Numbered from the stretch's first letter, positions 7,310-15,922 are shown. The stretch: 29,323 nucleotides of DNA from GSA-30 sp036568765 (GCF_036568765.1 NZ_DATCRY010000228.1:1-29323); one strand, 5' to 3'. Notes: a model not told the origin generated them from the letters alone. A program made the numbers and translations.

Positions 7310-7699
7310 TTACCAAGCCAGTTTGGTATGTATCGGCACGCCCGCCTTAAGCGTCAGAGTCACCGGCGTCCGCTCAGCAATATCCGCAAATCGTGCGCGC
7401 TGCTCCTCGGTCAGATCGCCTTCCAACTTCAGTACGCGGCGAATCTTCGCCGTATCGCCATCGCGCTCGAACAATAATTTGACACTCGCCGACACGAGCG
7501 GCCATCCCTTGCGCTCGGCATACATCTTCATGGTCATGACCGTGCAGGAACCAAGACTGGCGAGCAGAAGCTCATAAGGCGACGGACCTGCGTCTTGTCC
7601 GCCCAGAGCCAGACCTTCGTCGGAGATCAGTTCGTGGCTACCGGCCTTGATGGACACGGCGTAGCGCGCTTCGCGAATAATTGCGGTCGCATGGGACAT
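7310..7699 (-). CDS. OsmC family protein
   Basis: A 129-aa protein with the OsmC fold pattern: SDEGLALGGQDAGPSPYELLLASLGSCTVMTMKMYAERKGW, including the peroxidatic Cys52. Family members reduce organic hydroperoxides in the cytoplasm with a Cys pair. Here the place of the second Cys (usually CPV, near residue 111) reads TPVTLTLKAG, so a classical two-Cys Ohr/OsmC cycle is unlikely; this fits the single-Cys subgroup. The ATG at 7699 lies 214 bp from the divergent aldo/keto reductase gene, so both may share a regulatory region. No membrane or signal segment is visible. Confidence 0.85.
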   Translation of the reverse strand: MSHATAIIREARYAVSIKAGSHELISDEGLALGGQDAGPSPYELLLASLGSCTVMTMKMYAERKGWPLVSASVKLLFERDGDTAKIRRVLKLEGDLTEEQRARFADIAERTPVTLTLKAGVPIHTKLAW

Positions 7700-7913
7700 G
7701 CAGTTATTTACTCCGATAGTACGTAAGAAGAGTCTGGCATCAATCGTCAGCTGTAGCCGATGGAGATTTTTGCCACTTTATAAAAACATATCTTTGTGTG
7801 ATGGCGCCCACAATAATTCGCAGGATTAGGCAAACAATCGGCAGAATCGGAGGGCACCTCCAAGCACAGCCTCTTTCATACTATTCGCCCCCCGCAACTA
7901 CAAGGAGTCATCC

Positions 7914-8972
7914 ATGCACTACAGGAAACTTGGCCATACCGGCTTGCTCGTCTCGGAACTCTGCCTGGGCACGATGACCTTTGGCGGCGAAGAAGGCCAG
8001 ATCTGGGGTCATGTCGGCAAGCTTCAGCAGCAAGAAGCCAACAGCATCGTTGGCCGCGCTTTCGATGCCGGCATCAACTTTCTCGATACAGCCAATGTTT
8101 ACGCCAACGGTCAGTCGGAAATCATCACCGGTCAGGCGCTGAAGGATCTTGGCATCGCGCGTGAGGATGTCGTCATCGCCACCAAGGTATTCGGCACCAC
8201 CTCCACGGGAACCCGCAACTCGCGTGGCGCATCGCGCTACCACATCATGGACGCAGTCAAGGCTAGCCTGAAGCGCCTGCAGACCGATCACATCGATCTC
8301 TATCAGATCCATGGCTTCGATCCGGTCACCCCGATCGAAGAAACCATGCGTGCGCTCGACACGTTGGTGCAACAGGGCCACGTCCGCTATATCGGCATAT
8401 CGAACTGGGCCGCATGGCAGATCATGAAGGCGCAAGGTATTGCCGATCGCCTCGGCCTGACGCGCTTGGCCTCGCTACAGGCCTACTACACCATCGCCGG
8501 TCGCGATCTTGAACGCGAGCTGGTGCCGATGATGCGCAGCGAAGATGTCGGCCTGCTGGTGTGGAGTCCCTTGGCCGGTGGCCTGCTCAGCGGAAAGTAC
8601 GGCCGCGACCGTCAAGGCGAAGCCGGTAGCCGCCGCACCACTTTCGACTTCCCACCGGTCAACGTCGATCGCGCCTACGATTGCATCGATATCATGCGCG
8701 GCATTGCCGATGCGCGTGGCGTATCCGTGGCCCAGATCGCTCTGTCCTGGCTGTTGCATCAAGAGGTTGTCACCAGCGTGATCATCGGCGCCAAACGCGT
8801 CGAACAGCTTGACGACAACATCGCCGCCACCGGCATCGCACTGAGCACAGCCGAATTGGAGGCCTTGGACAAAGTCAGCGCGTTGCCAGCGGAATATCCA
8901 GGCTGGATGTTCCAGTTCCAGGGTGGCGAGCGCAGGGAGCAGTACGAAGAGGCTATCGGCAAGCGTCGCTGA
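7914..8972 (+). CDS. Aldo/keto reductase
   Basis: A 352-aa NADPH-dependent oxidoreductase of the aldo/keto reductase superfamily. The catalytic tetrad is complete: Asp58 and Tyr63 in FLDTANVYANGQSE, Lys91 in VVIATKVFG, and His133 in DLYQIHGFD. The NADP-binding C-terminal part reads SVIIGAKRVEQLDDNI. The enzyme would reduce aldehydes or ketones in the cytoplasm; the length fits the YajO/Tas-like branch. The ATG at 7914 follows AAGGAG by 8 bp. It is divergent from the OsmC gene and convergent with the PATAN-like gene, from which a GC-rich hairpin separates it. The physiological substrate is not evident. Confidence 0.92.
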   Translation: MHYRKLGHTGLLVSELCLGTMTFGGEEGQIWGHVGKLQQQEANSIVGRAFDAGINFLDTANVYANGQSEIITGQALKDLGIAREDVVIATKVFGTTSTGTRNSRGASRYHIMDAVKASLKRLQTDHIDLYQIHGFDPVTPIEETMRALDTLVQQGHVRYIGISNWAAWQIMKAQGIADRLGLTRLASLQAYYTIAGRDLERELVPMMRSEDVGLLVWSPLAGGLLSGKYGRDRQGEAGSRRTTFDFPPVNVDRAYDCIDIMRGIADARGVSVAQIALSWLLHQEVVTSVIIGAKRVEQLDDNIAATGIALSTAELEALDKVSALPAEYPGWMFQFQGGERREQYEEAIGKRR

Positions 8973-8982
8973 CGGCTCAAGC

Positions 8983-9008
8983 GCGGCGCGACTGACCGGT
9001 TGCGCCGC
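8983..9008. terminator. GC-rich hairpin between convergent genes
   Basis: GCGGCGC (8983-8989) pairs with GCGCCGC (9002-9008) across a 12-nt loop. It lies between the aldo/keto reductase (+) and the PATAN-like gene (-), so it could stop transcription from both sides. There is no clear T-tract. Confidence 0.45.
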
Positions 9009-9015
9009 CTCATGC

Positions 9016-9615
9016 TCAGCCTGCCGCCAGCGCAGCCCTCGCTTCCTTCTTGAAACGCAGGATTTCTTCGCCGGATGCGAGATTCTTGCCGATCAGCTCG
9101 ATCACTTCCTCGGTATCGCTGGACGCCTCGAACGCCTCCTCGCAAATCAGGCCGGCGATCGGGCCCAGATAGTTGAGCGCGACGCGTTCGATAATTTCCG
9201 CAGCCTGACTTCCCGGCGTCACACGGCCCGACGGTGCCACGGGTGCCCTGGCGATCTCCGGCGCCGACGTGGCCGTACGAGCATCTCCAGCGCCCAGCCC
9301 ACTCGGTGGCCCGGACTCGAAACCGCCCAGCAGCCAGCGCTGCGCCGCCTCACTGAGCTTGCTGCGACCGGCCGGCGCGCTGCCCGGATCCGGCTGGAAA
9401 CGGCCACGCCCACCTTGGGTGTGCGATAGCAGTTGCACGGCGTCGTCACCGCGCGAACGGCTGTAGATCACGTCCTCGATCGTACCTCCGCGCATGCGGA
9501 TGGTGCACGAGTGGTTGTCCGCGGTAGCGATAAAGAAAAACCCGGAGGACTTTCTTATCGCCAGCGCCTGCAACTCACGCAATATGTCGATCAGGCTTCG
9601 AGACTCATTGGCCAT
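9016..9615 (-). CDS. PATAN/DUF4388-like signalling protein
   Basis: A 199-aa soluble protein in three parts. Residues 7-100 resemble the PATAN (DUF4388) domain: LIDILRELQALAIRKSSGFFFI, then IRMRGGTIEDVIYSRSRGDDAVQLL, the usual pattern of a small beta-rich adaptor. Residues 101-135 are a low-complexity Gly/Ala/Pro linker. Residues 138-199 form an acidic, probably helical domain (AAEIIERVALNYLGPIAGLICEEAF). PATAN domains occur as adaptors in bacterial signalling proteins. The ATG at 9615 has AGGTAGGA upstream. The Cache-HAMP sensor gene ends 45 bp upstream, so the two are probably one operon and may work together. The domain call is by pattern resemblance and is moderate. Confidence 0.6.
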   Translation of the reverse strand: MANESRSLIDILRELQALAIRKSSGFFFIATADNHSCTIRMRGGTIEDVIYSRSRGDDAVQLLSHTQGGRGRFQPDPGSAPAGRSKLSEAAQRWLLGGFESGPPSGLGAGDARTATSAPEIARAPVAPSGRVTPGSQAAEIIERVALNYLGPIAGLICEEAFEASSDTEEVIELIGKNLASGEEILRFKKEARAALAAG

Positions 9616-9660
9616 GGGATCCTACCTGCGACAGCGGTGCCGTATCCATTTGCTTCTGTC

Positions 9661-10788
9661 TCAACGCTTGCTCAATCGCTCCATTGCCAGACGCACGCTG
9701 TTGGAAAGACGCGCGATCGCGCGGGCAAGGGTGCCGATTTCGTCTTTCAGATTAACTTCGTCCAAGGTGTGATTCCATTTACCCAAGCTAAGTTCATCGG
9801 CGACCGCCGTCAGGCGCTGCACCGGCTTGAGCACGCGACTCCAGATCAATGCCGACTGCAGCGCCAACAACAATACGCAGATCAACAGGCCGATGCCCAC
9901 AATCCACATGGATTGGCGATGAATCTGGCTGTCCACGTCGCTCTTGGGATAAGCCGCCACCAAAGTGAACCCCCAGCCCGGAACTTCCTGCTTGCGAATG
10001 ACCCAGTCAGCTGGATTCTGCGTAACGACTTGCTCCATCGTTTCCGGCGACTGCGTAATGCCGGTCTTGGAATGGAAGCGCAACTTGCCTTTGCCGTCGA
10101 ACAACGCGATGAAGCCCGAATTGAGCACGCTCGCCTGGCTGATCACGCGATCGAGCGCATCCAGATCGGTCTTGTAGCCCACGTACCAGATACCGATGAC
10201 GCTATCGTTGGCGCTGAAGATCGGCTCGTAGCCCGTCACATAGGGGCTGCCAAGAATATCGACCACCCCATAGAAACTCGTGTCCTTGCGAATATTGACG
10301 ATCACCGGACCATTCGGGTCCAACTGGGTGCCCACGGCGCGACTGCCATCGTCCTTCTTCACATTCGTGGCGATGCGGATGTAATCGTCGTTCCCCGAGC
10401 GAGAAAAGATCGTCGCGGTGCCGCCCGCAATACGCGTAACGTCGTCGACGAGATCGAAATGATTGGCCTGGCGCTCCGCGCCGAATTGCAGGTCGTTGAC
10501 CGCATGGCCGGCAACATCCACCTGTGGCCCCGCGGCAGGATGGCCGAGACGGTCGCTTTCATTGCGCAACAGTCGCATGGAGCTCTTGACCTGATCGAGC
10601 ATGATCGACCGGGTTACGGCTAAAAGGCTCTGCAAGGCATTCGTCTGGCGATCGATCGCTCCACCGGCTTCCTCGCGAATCCGGGTCGCCTCCGAGGCCG
10701 CCAGAATCCACGCCGACGCGGCAACCGCGATCAGCACCAATGCCAGCACCGGCAATAGCAGGCGCACTCGTAGCGAGCGTTGGAACAT
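9661..10788 (-). CDS. Cache-HAMP membrane sensor without output domain
   Basis: A 375-aa inner-membrane protein. The first transmembrane helix is at residues 8-30, a large periplasmic part at about 31-293 resembles a Cache_3/Cache_2 ligand-binding region (TATIFSRSGNDDYIRIATNV, GYEPIFSANDSVIGIWYVGYK), the second helix is at about 295-316, and a HAMP-like segment runs from 317 to about 370. The protein then ends. Chemoreceptors of this type normally carry about 300 more residues of methyl-accepting domain, or a kinase or GGDEF domain; none is present and no frameshift is seen. The start at 10788 is chosen because GGGGAAGG stands just upstream and the signal-anchor follows directly. The PATAN-like gene 45 bp downstream is the obvious candidate partner. 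Confidence 0.8.
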   Translation of the reverse strand: MFQRSLRVRLLLPVLALVLIAVAASAWILAASEATRIREEAGGAIDRQTNALQSLLAVTRSIMLDQVKSSMRLLRNESDRLGHPAAGPQVDVAGHAVNDLQFGAERQANHFDLVDDVTRIAGGTATIFSRSGNDDYIRIATNVKKDDGSRAVGTQLDPNGPVIVNIRKDTSFYGVVDILGSPYVTGYEPIFSANDSVIGIWYVGYKTDLDALDRVISQASVLNSGFIALFDGKGKLRFHSKTGITQSPETMEQVVTQNPADWVIRKQEVPGWGFTLVAAYPKSDVDSQIHRQSMWIVGIGLLICVLLLALQSALIWSRVLKPVQRLTAVADELSLGKWNHTLDEVNLKDEIGTLARAIARLSNSVRLAMERLSKR

Positions 10789-11256
10789 GTCCTTCCCCTG
10801 ATAATGAAGACACTTCAAGCCAGCCCGCTCAGGCCCCTGTCGCCGCGCGGACAATCAACTTTTCTTGCGGCATGCGGCCTTGTTGGTTATCTGCATGCCC
10901 GTGAAGAATAACCGGCCCCCAGCTCATCGAGGCGCGGCTCTCTCCACACGTACTGCCATCATGCCATTACCACGCGCGGTTTTGTGATGCATGCCGCAAA
11001 AGTTAAGGTCGAATCAGTGACTTACAACGAAAAAATGACGGTAGCAAGACAAATATGCGACGTATTCAGTCGCGCGGCAAGGTGAATTTAAATCGTTCCA
11101 AATGGTAAGCGCAATCATCTGCGCTGGACCTTACTGAATAAACAAGTATCGATCTGTTGCAGCGCAGGATGACAGCCCGGTTTCAGTCGCCCATCCTGCC
11201 GGCCGCAAGAGCGTGCGGGGGCACGCAAATTATCCAAGCCGCCTTAGGGGAAGTAC
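10789..11256. other. 468-bp intergenic region between divergent sensor and TonB receptor genes
   Basis: No convincing gene is seen. It must contain the promoters of the Cache-HAMP gene (-) and the TonB-dependent receptor gene (+). The middle part (about 10980-11110) is more AT-rich than its surroundings. A short inverted repeat AGCGCA (11108-11113) / TGCGCT (11120-11125) with 6-bp spacer lies about 130 bp before the receptor start and could be an operator. Confidence 0.4.
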
Positions 11257-14163
11257 ATGAGTCGTCGCCGCCCGGCGCAATCGTTAGTCGTGCCTGTTTT
11301 TCGTCCGCATCCGTTGGCCGCCGCTTGCGCCGCGGCATGCCTGCTGGCTTTCAGCGCAGGCAACGTGCGTGCGCAGGAACAACCCCAGGACACGACCCAG
11401 CCTGCGCCACCCGCAAAGCAAACCGCTTCCGACAAAGAGAAGCACCCCGCCAATCCTGACAGCGTGAGCAATCTCGATACGATTACGGTGACCGGCATTC
11501 AGGCGTCGATCCAGAATTCGCTCAAAGCCAAGCAGAATTCCGACAACATCATCGAAGCGATCTCCGCCGAAGATATTGGCAAGCTGCCCGATAGCAGCAT
11601 CGCCGAGAGCCTGGCGCGTCTGTCGGGCCTGGCGACGCAACGTGTCGATGGCCGCGCCAACCAGATCTCGATCCGCGGCCTGTCGCCGGATTTCGCCGGC
11701 ACCACCTTGAACGGCCGCGAGCAGGCGACGATCGGCGAGAATCGCGGCGTCGATTTCGATCAGTATCCATCGGAGCTGATCAGCGGCGCAGCCGTCTACA
11801 AGACACCGGATGCCAGCCTGATTGGCCAGGGCCTTTCCGGTACGGTCGATTTGCACACCATCCGGCCGCTGGATCTGCCGCAGCGTACGCTGGCAGCGAA
11901 TCTGCGCGGCGAAACCAACTCCTACGGCAGCCTCAATCATGGCAGCAACGTAGGCGATGTAGGCCATCGCGCGAGCTTTTCCTACATCGATCAGTTTTTC
12001 AATCATACCCTGGGCGTGGCAGTCGGCTTCGCGCAGCTCGATTCGCCGGTACAGGAAAAACAATATCAAGCGTGGTGGTGGAGCCTGAATAATGGATCCG
12101 GCGGCGCCGAAACCAATTGGGGGGCGCCGCATACACCGGGCATGCCGGACAACGTGCTTTCACAGGAAGGCATGCAACTTCGCGCTAAATCCGAGAATCA
12201 GTTGCGCAACGGTTTGATGACGGTGCTGGAATGGGCACCGAACGAGCACTACCACTCGATGCTCGACCTGTACTACTCCACGTTCGATCAGAAGACACAT
12301 TTGAACGGCGCGCAGTGGTCCAGCAGCCCGTACGACAATGTTTCCTACACCAATGTCGGTGTAGTACCCGCCGTCCCCTACCCGATCGTCACCACCGGCC
12401 ACATCGACGGCCTGAAGGCGATCTTGCAAAACGACTACACCAAAGAGAAAGACAAATTGTTCTCGGCGGGTTGGAACAATCAGTTCTACTTCGGCGATAG
12501 CTGGACGATTACGTCGGATCTGTCCTATTCGACCGCCAAAAAGAATCTGCACGATGCTTATCTGTTTGCCGGTCTACCGGGTCAGGCGACCAGTTCCACC
12601 GATTTCTCGACGCCGGTGGGCCAGGGCTATCCGAATTTCACGCCAAGCGTCAATTTCGGCGATCCGTCGGCTATCTTCTTTACCGATCCGAATAATTACG
12701 GCTACGACGGCCGCGAGGAATACGATCGCCAGAAAGACACGATCAAGGCCCTGCGCCTGGAAGTGAGCCATCCGGTCGGGTGGATTTTCAGCGATTTCAA
12801 CCTCGGCATGAATTACTCCGACCGCAAGAAGACCAAGCAGGCAGACGTCTATTTTGCATGGCTAAACGGCAACGGTTCGGACGCGGCGACCTACGTGCCG
12901 GGTTATGCGCTACCGATCGATCCTTCCTTCCTGAACGGCATCACCGACCTGAGTTATGGCGGTATTCCCGGCATCGTCAATTACGACGTGCTTGGCGCTC
13001 TGGCTAATCAGTTCTACCTGACCCAGCGCAACGGTCAAGCTGACTGGAGCCGCAATTACACAGTCGAAGAAAAAGTTCCGGTTGCCTATTTTAAATTCAA
13101 TATCGATACGACAGTCGATGGCATACCGCTGCGCGGCAACATGGGTGTGCAGGTCGTACATACCAAGCAGACGTCCGACGCCCTGCAGACCAACGGCGAC
13201 GCACTCGTGGGACGGCTAAATGGGGGAACCAGCTATACCAATGTGCTGCCCAGTCTGAACCTTGTCGCCGAGATCGGCGATAAACAGTACCTGCGCTTTG
13301 GCCTTGCCAAGACTATGGCGCGCGGACGTATCGACGACGAGAAGATCGCCTCGTCCGCCAGCGTCTCGCTAGTCACCGACGGCCCGGCCGCCGGGCAAGC
13401 GCTTTGGTCCGGTTCCGGCGGCAATCCACAACTCAAGCCGTATATCGCCGTGGGCGCCGACCTGTCCTGGGAAAAATACTTCGGTACGTCCAGCTATGTC
13501 GCCGTGGCGGTATTCAACAAGAACCTGCTCAACTACATCTACAACCAGACCGTACTGAACTACGACTTCTCCAAGTACATCAACGACAACCCCACGTTGA
13601 CGCCCAGCAGCAATATCGGCTCGTTTACCCAGCCGCAAAACGGCTCGGGCGGCAAGATGCAAGGCCTGGAACTGTCCGGTGCGCTCGAAGGTGCCCTGAT
13701 CACGCATGCGCTTGATGGTTTCGGCGTGCAGGCCAATTTCTCGCTCACTAACAGCACTCTCCCTGTCAGTGCGGTATCGACCATTCCGGGCAGCCCATCC
13801 ACCCTGCCCGGCCTTTCGCGCAAGGTCGCCAATCTGGCGCTCTACTATGAAAAGCACGGTTGGTCCGTACGCATCGCCGAACGCTATCGCTCCTCGTTCA
13901 CGGGCGAGGCTGTCGCCTTGTTCGACCAGTTGGGTTACACCATGGTGCTGCCTGACAAGCAAACGGACTTCCAGGCCGGCTATGCCTTCACCGAAGGCCA
14001 TTGGAGCGGTTTGTCGATCCTGCTCCAGGTCAACAACCTGACCAATTCGCCAATGAAGACAGTGCAGGTGGCCGGCTTGCCAAATGGGGTGAGCGTCAGT
14101 CGTCCGCTCGAATACGATACCTACGGCCGCACAATCATGTTCGGAGTCAATTACAAGCTCTGA
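11257..14163 (+). CDS. TonB-dependent receptor (Xanthomonas/Caulobacter-type, 968 aa)
   Basis: An outer-membrane active transporter. An N-terminal extension with a signal peptide (cleavage near VRAQ, residue 40) and a Pro/Gln/Lys-rich stretch precede the TonB box DTITVTG at residues 74-80. The plug domain follows (IIEAISAEDIGKLPDSSIAESLARLSGLATQRVDGRANQISIRGLSPDFAGTTLNGREQ), then a beta-barrel to the end. The IGKLPDSSIAE and RGL.PDF.TTLNGRE patterns match the large receptors of Xanthomonas and Caulobacter often linked to uptake of carbohydrate oligomers. The ATG at 11257 has AGGGGAAG upstream. The DNase II-like lipoprotein gene starts 240 bp downstream. The substrate is not deducible. Confidence 0.93.
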   Translation: MSRRRPAQSLVVPVFRPHPLAAACAAACLLAFSAGNVRAQEQPQDTTQPAPPAKQTASDKEKHPANPDSVSNLDTITVTGIQASIQNSLKAKQNSDNIIEAISAEDIGKLPDSSIAESLARLSGLATQRVDGRANQISIRGLSPDFAGTTLNGREQATIGENRGVDFDQYPSELISGAAVYKTPDASLIGQGLSGTVDLHTIRPLDLPQRTLAANLRGETNSYGSLNHGSNVGDVGHRASFSYIDQFFNHTLGVAVGFAQLDSPVQEKQYQAWWWSLNNGSGGAETNWGAPHTPGMPDNVLSQEGMQLRAKSENQLRNGLMTVLEWAPNEHYHSMLDLYYSTFDQKTHLNGAQWSSSPYDNVSYTNVGVVPAVPYPIVTTGHIDGLKAILQNDYTKEKDKLFSAGWNNQFYFGDSWTITSDLSYSTAKKNLHDAYLFAGLPGQATSSTDFSTPVGQGYPNFTPSVNFGDPSAIFFTDPNNYGYDGREEYDRQKDTIKALRLEVSHPVGWIFSDFNLGMNYSDRKKTKQADVYFAWLNGNGSDAATYVPGYALPIDPSFLNGITDLSYGGIPGIVNYDVLGALANQFYLTQRNGQADWSRNYTVEEKVPVAYFKFNIDTTVDGIPLRGNMGVQVVHTKQTSDALQTNGDALVGRLNGGTSYTNVLPSLNLVAEIGDKQYLRFGLAKTMARGRIDDEKIASSASVSLVTDGPAAGQALWSGSGGNPQLKPYIAVGADLSWEKYFGTSSYVAVAVFNKNLLNYIYNQTVLNYDFSKYINDNPTLTPSSNIGSFTQPQNGSGGKMQGLELSGALEGALITHALDGFGVQANFSLTNSTLPVSAVSTIPGSPSTLPGLSRKVANLALYYEKHGWSVRIAERYRSSFTGEAVALFDQLGYTMVLPDKQTDFQAGYAFTEGHWSGLSILLQVNNLTNSPMKTVQVAGLPNGVSVSRPLEYDTYGRTIMFGVNYKL

Positions 14164-14215
14164 GCCGGTGCCCCGTGTACCTATGTTCTTCTGCGTCTCG
14201 TCTTGAACGGATACA

Positions 14216-14305
14216 GGAGTGAGTGAAGAGAAGCGAGGTATGGAGAAGGCCAACCCGTACGCCGGCCCTGCCTGTATTTACTCTCTCACTCTATTCACTC
14301 ACTCC
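14216..14305. repeat. 12-bp perfect inverted repeat in the receptor/DNase II intergenic region
   Basis: GGAGTGAGTGAA (14216-14227) has its exact reverse complement at 14294-14305, with a 66-bp spacer. The flanks add a few more pairs (GAGAG-like and CTCTC-like stretches). It lies just before the DNase II-like gene (ATG 14404) and could form a long stem-loop in the leader or transcript end. Confidence 0.5.
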
Positions 14306-14403
14306 TTCCTCGAGAAAAGCCGGTGAGGGAAGCCAGAATCGTCATATCCATCTGTTAAAGCAGCAACGTTGCTATTGTCCGTCTCTTCAGGGGGAAGAAC
14401 GTC

Positions 14404-15705
14404 ATGAGCAGAATGTTGTTTCGAGGCTTGCAGGCCACGGTGGCCATCGCGCTCGTTGGACTGGCTGCCGGATGCGCAACCGCACCCGGCGCACAGAGGC
14501 AGGTATCGTCCGCCGCGTCGCAACCGCGCGCCATGAGCGATCTATCGGTCACAGCGATCGCCCCGCCTCCGGCCCCCCAGACTTCGACCGGTCATCCGGT
14601 GAATTGGTGGTTCGCTTTCAAATTCAATGCCAAAGCGTTCCCGCTTTGCGGTGCCGGCCAAACCGAAAATTGTCTGTTCGGGGGCTCGCCATCGACCAAT
14701 AGTGCCGGGCAGCAGTTCGTCACCGCCAACAGCGAGAGCGGCCAACTGGTGAAGGGCGACACCTGCCTTGGGCAAACGTTGCAAGATCCTATCGGTGCGA
14801 CATTCAACGAGGTCTACAACGGCTCGCTCTTTTATGTCTTATGGAACGATCAGTTCTACGACGATCCCACCATCCCCGGTTGCACACAGGAGTGCTCGGC
14901 ACCCTGGGCGCACTCCAAGGGCATGGTGGCTTGGGATGCGAACGGCAACGGGTTCCTGATGCAGGTGACGACGCCATCGTGGCCAGGTTCGGGCAGCCAG
15001 ACTAACCCCCGTGCGGCCGGCAATACCCTGGCTTGCGTCAGCAATGACAACAACATGAAGTTCAGTCAGCACTTTTTCTCGCTGCGTTTAACCAAGAATG
15101 ACCTGGTCAAAGTGCTTACGGCGTTGGGCAACGCCAGCGTCGCGACCGATCCGAGCAATCGGCAGATCGTTTCAAATGGCGGACCGAGCGATGTGCAGTC
15201 GTTAGTCGCGGCTTTGGGAAAACAATCGGCTAGCACACAGGTTTCAGTCGATACCTTGTCCACGGGTGTGGAGATGATCGCCAAGCCGTCGCGACTCAAC
15301 GTGCCGCCGTGGCAGATGGTGTCAGCGCTGCTTGGCGGACAACCGCTCAAGGTCGCCAACTGGTGGACGACGCCGGACAAGATTCCTGCGACGACCGCAG
15401 GCACACCCATCCATTGCTGGGATGCCTCGCTAGGTACGCCGGGCGCTGTCGAGAGCGCGACGAGCGGAACCTGGGATGGCGTCAAGTTCGGGCTACAGGG
15501 GGGTGCCAGCGCGGACCATAACCACGCCAAGGTCGCCGTCGGCACCGCAGCTGGCAGTGACTTGGTGATCTTTGGCGATATGAACGAACAGGGCTCGCTC
15601 AGCGGCAATTGCAAGGCGGCTCAGAACGGACGTGGCGGCTTGTTCTTTGTCGTGCACGATGCGGCATTGAATCAAGCCATGACGAGCCTGATGGACGGCC
15701 CCTGA
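14404..15705 (+). CDS. DNase II-like lipoprotein
   Basis: A 433-aa exported lipoprotein: signal segment and lipobox LAAGC with Cys24. The body matches the deoxyribonuclease II family, a relative of phospholipase D. It has the early strand VNWWFAFKF, then FYVLWNDQF, the first HxK motif AHSKGMVAWD (His170, Lys172) followed by GFLMQVTTPSWP, then TLACVSND, and a second HxK motif DHNHAKVAV (His374, Lys376). The two His/Lys pairs are the family's catalytic set for cutting DNA without metal. DNase II is best known from animals, with few bacterial members, so this is unusual. It probably acts at the cell surface or in the periplasm on extracellular DNA. The start has a GGGGGAAG-type site upstream. 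It may be co-expressed with the upstream TonB receptor. Activity is inferred from motifs only. Confidence 0.78.
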   Translation: MSRMLFRGLQATVAIALVGLAAGCATAPGAQRQVSSAASQPRAMSDLSVTAIAPPPAPQTSTGHPVNWWFAFKFNAKAFPLCGAGQTENCLFGGSPSTNSAGQQFVTANSESGQLVKGDTCLGQTLQDPIGATFNEVYNGSLFYVLWNDQFYDDPTIPGCTQECSAPWAHSKGMVAWDANGNGFLMQVTTPSWPGSGSQTNPRAAGNTLACVSNDNNMKFSQHFFSLRLTKNDLVKVLTALGNASVATDPSNRQIVSNGGPSDVQSLVAALGKQSASTQVSVDTLSTGVEMIAKPSRLNVPPWQMVSALLGGQPLKVANWWTTPDKIPATTAGTPIHCWDASLGTPGAVESATSGTWDGVKFGLQGGASADHNHAKVAVGTAAGSDLVIFGDMNEQGSLSGNCKAAQNGRGGLFFVVHDAALNQAMTSLMDGP

Positions 15706-15782
15706 GCCCATAGCTGCCCAGCTTGCAGGAGCGACTTCAGGGAACATCGAAGAACCCTATTCTACTCGTCATCTCAGCGCAT

Positions 15783-15835
15783 GCTGGGATCCAGCGCCTC
15801 GACGCTTCGGCGTGTTAGAGGCGCTGGTTCCCAGC
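15783..15835. repeat. REP-type hairpin, 18-bp arms
   Basis: Positions 15783-15800 (begins GCTGGGATCCAG) pair with 15818-15835 with one mismatch, across a 17-nt loop. The preceding CGTCATCTCAGCGCATG is the usual REP lead-in of xanthomonads and pseudomonads. It probably also ends the DNase II transcript. Confidence 0.7.
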
Positions 15836-15880
15836 TCTAGGCCCTTCTTTTGCGGGATTCGCCGGACGACAGTGAAAGCT

Positions 15881-15922
15881 GAGGTTTTTAGAGTTTCCCT
15901 TCAGGGAACGTCTAAAAACCTC
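15881..15922. repeat. Hairpin with 12-bp perfect outer arms
   Basis: GAGGTTTTTAGA (15881-15892) pairs with TCTAAAAACCTC (15911-15922). The inner part adds TTTCCCT against AGGGAA. The right arm is also the beginning of the first tandem unit, so the hairpin may mark the end of a mobile repeat unit. Confidence 0.65.

Noticed and set aside
9433..10623. 396-codon open frame on the + strand
   Set aside because: Antisense to the Cache-HAMP sensor gene, which has membrane helices and a ribosome binding site. The + strand translation shows no recognisable fold.
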